Positions 33,104-41,738 of a DNA stretch of 64,000 nt are shown here, in pieces (the first letter of the stretch is position 1; every line of letters starts with the position of its first letter). The stretch comes from Nakamurella alba (lineage in GTDB: Bacteria; Actinomycetota; Actinomycetes; Mycobacteriales; Nakamurellaceae), in assembly GCF_009707545.1 (NCBI RefSeq), contig NZ_WLYK01000009.1:186001-250000 (forward strand), read 5' to 3'. The notes under the pieces are model-generated. The model did not search any database and had not been told where the DNA came from. It saw nothing but the letters and a program-made list of their open reading frames with translations. The translations under genes were made by a program, and so were the position numbers.

Positions 33104-33756
33104 TGCGGATCGCCATCGCCGGAGCCGGCTCGGTGGGCCGCTCCATCGCCGGTGAGCTGGTGGAGAACGGCCATCACGTGATGCTGATCGACCGGGATCC
33201 CGGCGCGATCAAGCCGGAGCGCATCGAGCAGGCCGAGTGGGTGCTGGCCGACGCCTGCGAGGTGACCTCGCTGGAGGACGCCGGGCTGCAGACCTGTGAC
33301 GTGGTCATCGCCTGCACGGGCGACGACAAGGTCAACCTGGTCGTCTCGCTGCTGGCCAAGACCGAGTTCGCGGTGGGCCGGGTCGTCGGCCGGGTCAACG
33401 ACCCGCGCAACGAGTGGCTGTTCAACGAGTCGTGGGGCGTCGACGTCGCCGTGTCCACGCCGCGCATCCTGGCCGCGCTGGTCGAGGAGGCCGTGACCGT
33501 CGGCGATCTGGTCCGGCTGTTCACCCTGCGCCAGGGTCAGGCGAACCTGGTCGAGGTGACCCTGCCGCCGACCACGTCGATCGCCGGCCGGCCGGTGCGC
33601 GACCTGAACCTGCCGCGGGACGCGGCGCTGGTGACCATCCTGCGCGGTGGCCGGGTCATCGTGCCGCAGCCGGACGAGCCGCTGGAGCCGGGCGACGAGC
33701 TGCTGTTCGTGGCCGCCACCGAAGTCGAGGACGCGGTCCGCGAAGCACTGATGTAG
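33103..33756 (+). CDS. ceoC: TrkA-type potassium-channel regulatory protein 2
   Basis: 217 residues. RCK-N (RIAIAGAGSVGRSIAGEL, MLIDRDPGAI) plus RCK-C (NLVEVTLPPTTSIAGRPV). It is coupled to the first TrkA gene by the TGATG overlap, so the two are made together and probably assemble as a heteromeric gating ring. The membrane partner is likely the divergent APC transporter, since no TrkH/Ktr channel is in the window. Confidence 0.9.
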   Translation: MRIAIAGAGSVGRSIAGELVENGHHVMLIDRDPGAIKPERIEQAEWVLADACEVTSLEDAGLQTCDVVIACTGDDKVNLVVSLLAKTEFAVGRVVGRVNDPRNEWLFNESWGVDVAVSTPRILAALVEEAVTVGDLVRLFTLRQGQANLVEVTLPPTTSIAGRPVRDLNLPRDAALVTILRGGRVIVPQPDEPLEPGDELLFVAATEVEDAVREALM

Positions 33757-33777
33757 CGCGGGGCACCGCAGGAGGGC

Positions 33778-34461
33778 TCAGGCCTGCTTGCGGGAGAGCC
33801 AGCCGGGCAGCTTCATGCCGGTGGCCCGGCCGACGATGAGCACGGTGGCCAGGATGGCGAGCAGGAACAGCGGGTAGCCCATGGCGATCCGGGCCGCGGC
33901 CAGCCAGCCGACCTGGTCGTCGGCGTAGAGCCACTGCTGCACGACGAACCGCAGGGCGAACACGGCGGTCCAGACCAGGGTGGCGTAGTCGTACAGCCGG
34001 ACCAGCCGCTTGTCCTCGCGCCAGACCTTGCCGCGGCCGTTCAGCGATTCCCAGATCACCCCGACCAGCGGCCAGCGGACGATCACCGACAGCAGCAGCA
34101 CGCCGCCGTAGACCACGTACGACCAGATGCCGAGCAGGAAGAAGCCCTTGGCGTCACCGGTGCGGTGCGCGATGAAAGCGGCGACACCGACGGCCACCAG
34201 ACCGCCGATCGCCTGGGTGACCGGCTTCTTCCGGACCAGCCGGAGGATCGCGATGACGACACCGGCGGCCAGCGCGGCGCCGATCGCCCAGCCGAGCGAG
34301 GTGATGGCGTTGACGATGATGAAGACGACCACCGGCAGGCCGGAGTCGACCATGCCCATCGGGCCGCCCATCTGCTCCCACAGTGTTGGAGAAGGCGGGG
34401 TGGGCGTCGGCCGGCGGTCGGGCTCGGCGCCGGCCTGCGGCTCGGGGGGCGGGACCGTCAC
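33778..34461 (-). CDS. DUF3159 membrane protein
   Basis: 227 residues. A Pro-rich N-terminus (PPPEPQAGAEPDRRPTPTPP) is followed by about six membrane helices. WSYVVYGGVLLLSVIVRWPLVG and KVWREDKRLVRLYDYAT mark the DUF3159 family (Rv2693c). Function unknown. The GTG at 34461 overlaps the OB-fold gene stop (GTGA), so they are coupled. It converges on ceoC. Confidence 0.88.
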   Translation of the reverse strand: MTVPPPEPQAGAEPDRRPTPTPPSPTLWEQMGGPMGMVDSGLPVVVFIIVNAITSLGWAIGAALAAGVVIAILRLVRKKPVTQAIGGLVAVGVAAFIAHRTGDAKGFFLLGIWSYVVYGGVLLLSVIVRWPLVGVIWESLNGRGKVWREDKRLVRLYDYATLVWTAVFALRFVVQQWLYADDQVGWLAAARIAMGYPLFLLAILATVLIVGRATGMKLPGWLSRKQA

Positions 34462-34826
34462 GCGTGCGCCGGGAGCAGTTCGTAGTCGGGGTTGTAGATG
34501 ACCTTGTGGCCGTCGCGCAGGGCCAGCCGGCCCTTCGCCTTCACGGTGCGGCCGGTCTCGACGCCCGGGATGGACCGGCGCCCGAGCCAGATCAGCTGCA
34601 CCTCGTCGGTGCCGTCGTAGAGCTCGGCGACCAGGGTGGCCAGCGCGTCGGTGGGCCGGAGGTCCACGGTGCGGAGCCGGCCGAGTACGGCGACCTGCTG
34701 GCCCTGCCAGCAGCCGGCGGCGTGCTGGCACCCGGAGGCGTCGACCTCCGAGGACAGCTGGTCGGCGTCGACGGTCTCGTCGTCCGTGACCAGCTTCTTG
34801 AACCAGCGCCCGATGGACGTGCTCAT
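34458..34826 (-). CDS. OB-fold nucleic-acid-binding protein (Rv2694c-like)
   Basis: 122 residues. After a short helix (IGRWFKKLVTDDE) comes an OB-type barrel: QQVAVLGRLRTVDLRP, VQLIWLGRRSIPGVETGRTVKAKGR. A conserved CQHAAGC pair of cysteines precedes the barrel. RecG-type OB-folds bind single-stranded nucleic acid, but no partner is known. ATG 34826. It is co-directional with DUF3159, MazG and DUF4193 genes. Confidence 0.82.
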   Translation of the reverse strand: MSTSIGRWFKKLVTDDETVDADQLSSEVDASGCQHAAGCWQGQQVAVLGRLRTVDLRPTDALATLVAELYDGTDEVQLIWLGRRSIPGVETGRTVKAKGRLALRDGHKVIYNPDYELLPAHA

Positions 34827-34952
34827 GGCTGTCTTCTTCCGTGCCCGGCGGGGACGCCCGCGCCGCCGTGGCGTGGGCCGGGATCCAGCGTAATCACGTC
34901 CGGGCGTTCCGGAGAACGGTTCGGTCGCGTGGGTCCGGGCGGACGTGTCACA

Positions 34953-35363
34953 TCACACCGGCCGCGACTGCTTGGCGAGCACCGCCGGGATGTCCGGCGG
35001 CCGGTAGTCCGGGCCCTTGAGCACCTTGCCGTCGGCCCGCCGGACCGGCCGGCCGTCGGCGCCGAGCTTGGTCATGTTGGAGGCGTGCACCTCGTCGATC
35101 ACCGCGTCCAGGTCGATCCCGTAGGTGTGCGCGGTGCCGTACACGACGTAGACGATGTCGGCCAGTGCGTCCGCCACCCCGACGAGGTCACCGGCCTCCG
35201 CGGCCTCCCGCAGCTCGCCGACCTCCTCCTCGACCAGGGCGAGGCGGAGCCGCCGTTCCTCGTCCGACACCCCTGTCACCGGGAGGTCGCGGACCGGCAG
35301 ACCGAAGGCACGGTGGAACTCGGCCACCTGGGCGGCCGCACCGTGCCCTCCGGTCCTCGTCAT
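34953..35363 (-). CDS. MazG-like nucleotide pyrophosphohydrolase
   Basis: 136 residues, ATG start. All-alpha NTP pyrophosphohydrolase fold: VEFHRAFGL-like opening, the metal-binding LVEEEVGELREAAEAGD and DALADIVYVVYGTAH (ExxE...D), and a C-terminal ASNMTKLGADGRPV. Such enzymes hydrolyse (deoxy)NTPs to monophosphate and pyrophosphate. It occupies the place where mycobacteria carry dut, so it may help sanitise the dNTP pool; that is inference. It lies 35 bases behind DUF4193. Confidence 0.88.
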   Translation of the reverse strand: MTRTGGHGAAAQVAEFHRAFGLPVRDLPVTGVSDEERRLRLALVEEEVGELREAAEAGDLVGVADALADIVYVVYGTAHTYGIDLDAVIDEVHASNMTKLGADGRPVRRADGKVLKGPDYRPPDIPAVLAKQSRPV

Positions 35364-35398
35364 GCGATCAGCCGCGCTTCTGATCAGGCCGCTGCTGA

Positions 35399-35698
35399 TC
35401 AGGCACAGTCCACGCAGACCAGGCGGTCACCGCTCTGCGACTCCAGCCGGCTGCGGTGCTGCACCAGGAAGCACACCGAGCAGGTGAACTCGTCGGCCTG
35501 CTTCGGGATGACCTTGACGGTCAGTTCCTCGCCGGACAGGTCGGCGCCCGGCAGTTCGAAGGACTCGGCGGTGTCGCCCTCGTCCACATCCACGACGGAG
35601 GATTGCGCCTCGTTCCGTCGTGCCTTCAGTTCCTCGAGTGAATCCTCGGCCGTCTCGTCGCTTTCCGTGCGTCGTGGGGCGTCGTAATCGGTCGCCAT
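35399..35698 (-). CDS. DUF4193 family protein
   Basis: 99 residues. Acidic N-terminal half (DYDAPRRTESDETAEDSLEEL) and a C-terminal zinc-ribbon-like part with FTCSVCFLV and LVCVDCA, four cysteines in two CxxC pairs. This is the actinobacterial DUF4193 family (Rv2699c), usually near cei and sigA as here. Function unknown. ATG 35698. First gene of a probable DUF4193-MazG-OB-DUF3159 run. Confidence 0.9.
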   Translation of the reverse strand: MATDYDAPRRTESDETAEDSLEELKARRNEAQSSVVDVDEGDTAESFELPGADLSGEELTVKVIPKQADEFTCSVCFLVQHRSRLESQSGDRLVCVDCA

Positions 35699-36149
35699 GT
35701 CCCGTCCTGTTCCTCTGTGTCCAACCGCGTCTTCGTTGCCGTCGCCGTGTCGTTCCCGCCCGTGGCTGCTACCGGACCTGCCGGGTGATGCGACTGCGGC
35801 GCCGGAACAACGCCGGGGCGGGCGATTTTGTGCCCGGATCCGCGGCCCGATCCGAGCGCTTCGATGTCTGTTGCGTCATACCCTCGGCGATACCTGTGAA
35901 GCCGGTCCGGGCCCCGGTCCCGATGGGTGATCGGGACCCGATGTGCGGTACGGCCGCCGCAGGGTAGCCGATGCGCGGCCGGCGCGCTCCGGGGGTCCCC
36001 GGACGACACGCGGCAGGGTGAACGCGGGCCGGGCCGGGCACATTCCCGTGCCATCCCTGTGCCATCCCCGTGCCTGACACCGACCTGACCACCGTTCCCT
36101 CTACCCTGGGTGATCCCAGCGCACGCCACAGCCAGGAGGACTCCCCACG
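35699..36149. other. Divergent intergenic region DUF4193/cei
   Basis: About 450 bases between divergent genes. It holds an 11-bp tandem repeat (36048-36075). A TATGAC hexamer near 35877 on the minus strand could be a -10 for DUF4193, without a good -35, and TACCCT near 36105 could be a -10 for cei. I see no open frame with coding character. Confidence 0.5.
36048..36075. repeat. 11-bp tandem repeat upstream of cei
   Basis: GTGCCATCCC starts at 36048 and 36059, and GTGCC again at 36070: two and a half units with an 11-base period, about one helical turn each. Confidence 0.55.
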
Positions 36150-37130
36150 GTGAGCACCGACACCGCCCCCGAGCGGTACCACCGGCGACGCCGTTGGCCG
36201 ATCCTCACCGTCGTCGTGGTGCTGCTGGCCGGTACCGGCTTCATCTGGTTCCAGGTGCTCAAGCCCGGGCCCGCCGCCGCCACCGGCTGCAACCAGCCCG
36301 GGCCGGCACCGAGCACGACCAGTCAGACCTCCCGCTCGGCGACCTCCAGCCGGGCCGCCTCCTCCAGCCGGTCGACGGGCACCGCGGCGAGCACGCCACG
36401 CACCTCCGCCCCCGGCTCGAGCCGCTCCGGCAGTGCCTCCGGCAGCGCGTCCGGGACCGCCACCACCGCGTCGGTCTCCACGACGCTCGGCAGCTTCCTG
36501 GCCGCGTCCGCACTGCGCGACACCCGGCCGGCCAACCCCGAGCAGATCGCCCTCCAGGTGTTCAACGCCAGCACCACCCGCGGCCTGGCCCGCACCGTGA
36601 CCACCGAACTGCAGGCCGCCGGGTTCAGCTCGATCAAGGCCGGCGCCAACGACGTGCTCTATCCCGCGGGCGATCTCGTCTGCAGTTCGGAGATCCGGTT
36701 CGGCCCCGCCGGGCTGGCGCAGGCCCGCACGGTGCTGATCGTGGCGCCGTGCGCACAGCTGGTCCAGGACGACCGGTTCGACGCCTCCGTCGACCTGGCC
36801 CTCGGCGCCCGGTACGTCTCCACCCCGGTCACCGACGAGATGAAGGCGCAGCTGCAGGCGCTGATCGACGCCGCCGCCCCGCCGCCGGTGATCGAGGGCC
36901 AGACCGCCGCCGCGCGGCCGCTGGCCTCCATCCCGCCGCTGCCGGAGGTCGACTGCTCCGCGCCGCCGACCCGGGCGGGCACCAGCAGCACGAGCAGCAC
37001 CGTGTCGTCCACCCCGGACGTATCGGGGTCGGAGAGCTCGTCGGGTCAGGAGAGCGCTGAGGGCTCCGAGGGCTCTGTGAGCACCGAGCCGCCGGCGCTG
37101 AGCGACACCTCGGTGCTGGGCACCGGCTGA
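36150..37130 (+). CDS. cei: LytR C-terminal-domain protein (cell-envelope integrity protein)
   Basis: 326 residues. Arg-rich start (RYHRRRRWP), one membrane helix at about residues 18-35, a Ser/Thr-rich linker, then a LytR_C domain (IALQVFNASTTRGLARTVTTEL ... VLIVAPCAQLV) and a Ser-rich tail. It is anchored with its domain outside. Cei (Rv2700) is needed for cell-envelope integrity in M. tuberculosis. GTG 36150 follows AGGAGG. The linker is long and compositionally biased. The suhB gene that sits beside cei in mycobacteria is absent. Confidence 0.87.
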   Translation: MSTDTAPERYHRRRRWPILTVVVVLLAGTGFIWFQVLKPGPAAATGCNQPGPAPSTTSQTSRSATSSRAASSSRSTGTAASTPRTSAPGSSRSGSASGSASGTATTASVSTTLGSFLAASALRDTRPANPEQIALQVFNASTTRGLARTVTTELQAAGFSSIKAGANDVLYPAGDLVCSSEIRFGPAGLAQARTVLIVAPCAQLVQDDRFDASVDLALGARYVSTPVTDEMKAQLQALIDAAAPPPVIEGQTAAARPLASIPPLPEVDCSAPPTRAGTSSTSSTVSSTPDVSGSESSSGQESAEGSEGSVSTEPPALSDTSVLGTG

Positions 37131-37249
37131 CGGTTCTGCACCGACGGTTCTGCCCGCCGCGGGCACCCTGCGAAGCCCCTCGCTACGATCGCCGCACAGC
37201 GCACCCGGCCCCCGGCCGCGGCGCGGGCACATCGTCGAGGGAGATCGCC

Positions 37250-38008
37250 GTGACCAGTCAGCTCGCCGGGACCGCATTCGGGATCGACATCGGCGGCACC
37301 GGGATCAAGGGCGGGATCGTCGATCTGGCCACCGGTGACCTGGTCGGCGAGCGCTTCCGGATCGACACCCCGCAGCCGGCCACCCCGGACGCCGTCACCG
37401 ACACCGCGGCGGAGGTGGCGAACCACTTCGGGTGGACCGGCCCGATCGGCGTGGACTTCCCTGGTGTGGTGCAGAACGGTGTCGTGCACACCGCCGCCAA
37501 CGTCGACAAGTCGTGGATCGGTACCAGCCTGGTGGACACCCTCTCCGCCAAGGTGCCCGGCCAGGTCACCGCGCTCAACGACGCCGATGCCGCCGGTCTG
37601 GCCGAGGTGCGCTACGGCGCCGGCGTCGGCCAGAACGGCCTGGTCATCATGGTCACCTTCGGTACCGGCATCGGGATCGCGCTGATCTCCGGCGGCAAGC
37701 TGGTGCCCAACGCCGAGCTCGGCCACATCGAGCTCAACGGGCACGACGCCGAGACCAAGGCGGCGGCCTCGGCCCGCGAGCGGGACGGGCTGACCTGGGA
37801 GCACTGGACCAAGCGGGCGTCGAAGTACCTGGTCGCGCTGGAGAACCTGCTCTGGCCGGACCTGTTCATCCTGGGCGGCGGGATCTCGAAGAAGCCGGAA
37901 AAGTGGGTGCCGGGCCTGAAGACCCGCACCCCGCTGGTGGTCGCCAAGCTGATCAACAACGCCGGCATCGTCGGCTCCGCGCTGGCCGCGCACGAAGCGG
38001 CCTCCTGA
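37250..38008 (+). CDS. ppgK: Polyphosphate glucokinase
   Basis: 252 residues, ROK-type kinase that phosphorylates glucose with polyphosphate or ATP. Seen: [16 protein letters not shown] (phosphate loop), the base Asp in [21 protein letters not shown], and [13 protein letters not shown] with the ROK His/Glu pair. GTG 37250 after GAGGGAGATCGCC. A TACGAT hexamer at 37184-37189 is a possible -10, and a 14-base unit with GACGGTTCTGC is repeated in tandem at 37129-37156. Confidence 0.94.
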   Translation: MTSQLAGTAFGIDIGGTGIKGGIVDLATGDLVGERFRIDTPQPATPDAVTDTAAEVANHFGWTGPIGVDFPGVVQNGVVHTAANVDKSWIGTSLVDTLSAKVPGQVTALNDADAAGLAEVRYGAGVGQNGLVIMVTFGTGIGIALISGGKLVPNAELGHIELNGHDAETKAAASARERDGLTWEHWTKRASKYLVALENLLWPDLFILGGGISKKPEKWVPGLKTRTPLVVAKLINNAGIVGSALAAHEAAS

Positions 38009-38120
38009 AGTCCTTCCCGGCGTCACCCGGTGCGCCCGTCCGGTCACGATCGCGCGGCGGAAATGTGTTCCGGCCTGCCCGGAAAGCCTCGTCCGGTCGT
38101 GGTCCGGGCCGATCCGCCGT

Positions 38121-38126
38121 TACACT
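38121..38126 (+). promoter_or_regulatory. Possible -10 of the sigA promoter
   Basis: TACACT, matching the vegetative -10 at five of six positions if TATACT-like variants are allowed; no clear -35. It lies about 100 bases before the sigA start. Confidence 0.35.
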
Positions 38127-38222
38127 GGAACGGTCCTCGAGCGGGTCGCCCCCGATGACCAGGGCCCCCAGGCCCCGCAGCCGCCGCAGCACCGCGGGGG
38201 CGGACCTCTTCCGACGCCAGGC

Positions 38223-39605
<1,383 letters not shown>

Positions 39606-39621
39606 GTCCCTGTTCCGACCA

Positions 39622-39656
39622 CCGGGCCCGTTCCGCCACGTGCGGGGCGGGCCCGG
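39622..39656. terminator. Bidirectional hairpin after sigA
   Basis: CCGGGCCCG (39622-39630) pairs with CGGGCCCGG (39648-39656), with an inner CCGC/GCGG pairing in the loop. No T-run, as usual in this GC-rich genome. It sits between the sigA end and the end of the convergent small gene. Confidence 0.65.
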
Positions 39657-39674
39657 AGTCGTCTGCGGGCGCCC

Positions 39675-39941
39675 TCAGAGCCAGCTGCCGTCCCGGGGCG
39701 GGGCGAGCGGCCGGCGTGGGACCTCCTTCTGCACCCGGACCGCCACGATCGCGCTGCCGCGCACCACGATGCCGCTCCCGGTCATCGTCTCGTGCATGCC
39801 GTCGGGTTCGTCGCGGGCGATCCGGATCCAGGTGTTGGCGATCGCACTGGCCTCCGCCCGGGTGGCGATCTCCTGCCCGACGAACGCCCGGCCGCCGCTG
39901 CAGAGTTCGATCCATACCTCGTGGGTCACGCTCGTCGCCAT
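39675..39941 (-). CDS. Small conserved-looking hypothetical protein
   Basis: 88 residues, ATG start, convergent with sigA. No membrane segment. THEVWIELCSGGRAFVGQEI, then EASAIANTWIRIARD and SGIVVRGSAIVAVRVQKE, suggest a small beta-rich fold. Codon pattern is coding-like. I do not recognise the family; the function is unknown. Confidence 0.6.
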   Translation of the reverse strand: MATSVTHEVWIELCSGGRAFVGQEIATRAEASAIANTWIRIARDEPDGMHETMTGSGIVVRGSAIVAVRVQKEVPRRPLAPPRDGSWL

Positions 39942-40378
39942 GCCGATGATGCTGCCATCCCACCGCCGGGTCGAGTGCCGCGCCGCCGGCCGCCGAGGAT
40001 CGCGCAGCGTGTCGGCGAGGGCGCAACGGCCTCACCCGAATCCGCGCCGGGGCGTGCGGTCCGCGAACCGGCCCGGTGGGCGGTCTGTCCTGTTCGCGAA
40101 GAGTGTTGCGGTGGTTGAGGTTTCAAGGTCGATCGCGCATCACCGGGTTGTGCGCATCAGTGAGTGACGCAGAAGCATCGTCATCGCCCGATCAGACTCC
40201 GGCCGCCTCCCCCGATTGCTCCAACAGCATGCCAAGAGTAATTGGGAGACTACTGGACGTAGTTTCGATCCACCCGTATGCTCGGCGTGGCTTACGGCGA
40301 CGAGCGCGTCGCTGTGCGTCATCGCCCGTCCGGGTGAGCAGAGGTCGGCACACCGACCAGAGCGCGAGAGGAACCACC
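39942..40378. other. Intergenic region before the DUF1059-EAL operon
   Basis: About 437 bases. The right part holds a promoter and dyad (40249-40282). The region around 40100-40240 is less GC-rich than its surroundings. A weak dyad GCGCA/TGCGC lies at about 40135-40156. I see no gene. Confidence 0.5.
40249..40282 (+). promoter_or_regulatory. Promoter with ACTAC-N5-GTAGT dyad upstream of DUF1059
   Basis: Dyad ACTAC-TGGAC-GTAGT (40249-40263) overlaps a -35-like TGGACG (40254-40259); 17 bases on is TATGCT (40277-40282). The 13-mer CTACTGGACGTAG matches the BlaI/LuxR promoter operator core CTACTTCACGTAG at 11 of 13 positions. Confidence 0.5.
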
Positions 40379-40558
40379 ATGAAGTCGTTCGCCTGCGGGG
40401 ACGTCGTGCCCGGGTGCGAGGCACGCTGGGTCTGTTCGTCCGAGGACGAGGTGCTCAGCCAGGTCGCCCAGCACGCCGGTGCGGCCCACGGCCTCACCGA
40501 GATCCCCGACCACCTGGTCGCCGCGGTCCGCACCGCGATCGTGACAGTCGCCGTCTGA
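40379..40558 (+). CDS. DUF1059 small protein
   Basis: 59 residues, ATG after GAGAGGA. It matches the DUF1059 family: MKSFACGDVVPGCEARWVC with the CxxxxxxC pair, then EDEVLSQVAQHAGAAHGLTEI and a C-terminal VRTAIVTV. DUF1059 proteins are thought to be small metal-binding proteins; the role is unknown. The EAL gene starts one base after its stop, so the two are co-transcribed. Confidence 0.85.
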   Translation: MKSFACGDVVPGCEARWVCSSEDEVLSQVAQHAGAAHGLTEIPDHLVAAVRTAIVTVAV

Positions 40559-40559
40559 C

Positions 40560-41723
40560 ATGTCCTCCCCGGACTGGTCGACACTGCTCGACGAAGCCTG
40601 CCGCGGCCGCGGCCTGCGCTCGGTGTACCAGCCGATCGTGGATGTGGCGCGCGGCCGGGTGACCGGCTACGAGTCGCTCACCCGCTTCGACGCGGCGCCG
40701 GCCGATCCGGCGGCGTGGTTCGCGGCGGCGCGCAGGCTCGGCCGTGAGGCGGAGCTGGAGGCCGCGACGCTGCGGTCCGCGCTCGCCGGGCGGCGCGACC
40801 TGCCGGGGAACTGCTTCCTCTCGCTCAACGTGGCCCCGACGGCGCTGTCGCGGACGGAGGTCCAGGAGGTCTGGGCCGAGCAGGGCGACCTGCGAGGGGT
40901 GGTCGTCGAGCTCACCGAGCAGACCCAGATCGATTCCTACGCCAGGCTCGAACCGGAACTGGCGAGCCTGCGGGCGCGCGGCGCACTGATCGCCATCGAC
41001 GACGCCGGGGCCGGGTACGCCGGCCTGAACCACCTGGTCATGTTGCGGCCGGAGATCATCAAGCTGGACCGCGGCCTGGTCGCCGACCTCGACCTCGACG
41101 AGACCAAACGTGCACTGGTCGAGATGATCGGCACCTTCGCCAGCCGGATGGACGCCTGGCTGCTGGCCGAGGGCATCGAGCGCGCGGGCGAACTGGATGC
41201 GCTGATCCAACTCGGGGTGCCGCTGGCCCAGGGGTACTACCTCGCGCGGCCCGCCGGTCCGTGGGCGGACCTGGAGCCCTCGGCCGTCGGGCAGTTGGTC
41301 TCCCGGGGACGGCGCGACCACGGCCCCACAATCGGCCCGCTGCTCCAGCACGCGCCCGCGGTCTACTCCGTCGCCGCGGCGCGGGCCGAGTTCGACCGGC
41401 ACGGGGTGGAGGTGGTCGTGCTGCTGGACGACATGCACCGCCCGGCCGGCATGCTCACGCCGGACACCGCCGTGGTCGGCATGGTCAGCCCGGCGATGCG
41501 GATGGGCGTCGACACGCCGATCGCGACGGCCGCGCTACGCATGCTGGGCCGCGACCGTTCGCAGCGCTTCCAGCCGGCGCCCTGCACCGACGAGTCCGGA
41601 CGGTACCTCGGCGTCGTGCACATGGAACGCCTGGTGCATGCCCTCGCCCTTGCGGGCACCCCGATCGAGGAGCCCGCGGCCCGCATCGAGAACCGTTCGG
41701 AGGAAACACCTTTCGCCGTCTGA
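40560..41723 (+). CDS. EAL-domain cyclic-di-GMP phosphodiesterase with C-terminal CBS-like domain
   Basis: 387 residues. EAL domain in residues ~18-245 with signature GYESLTRF (ESL in place of EAL), LSLNVAPTAL, VVELTEQT, AIDDAGAGYAGL, IIKLDRGLV, LLAEGIE and AQGYYLARP. All metal and catalytic acidic residues look present, so hydrolysis of c-di-GMP is plausible. The C-terminal part (VVGMVSPAMRMGVDTPIATAA) looks CBS-like and may be a sensor. Soluble, no GGDEF domain. It is coupled to DUF1059. Confidence 0.9.
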   Translation: MSSPDWSTLLDEACRGRGLRSVYQPIVDVARGRVTGYESLTRFDAAPADPAAWFAAARRLGREAELEAATLRSALAGRRDLPGNCFLSLNVAPTALSRTEVQEVWAEQGDLRGVVVELTEQTQIDSYARLEPELASLRARGALIAIDDAGAGYAGLNHLVMLRPEIIKLDRGLVADLDLDETKRALVEMIGTFASRMDAWLLAEGIERAGELDALIQLGVPLAQGYYLARPAGPWADLEPSAVGQLVSRGRRDHGPTIGPLLQHAPAVYSVAAARAEFDRHGVEVVVLLDDMHRPAGMLTPDTAVVGMVSPAMRMGVDTPIATAALRMLGRDRSQRFQPAPCTDESGRYLGVVHMERLVHALALAGTPIEEPAARIENRSEETPFAV

Positions 41724-41738
41724 TGCCGGCGGAGGTCC

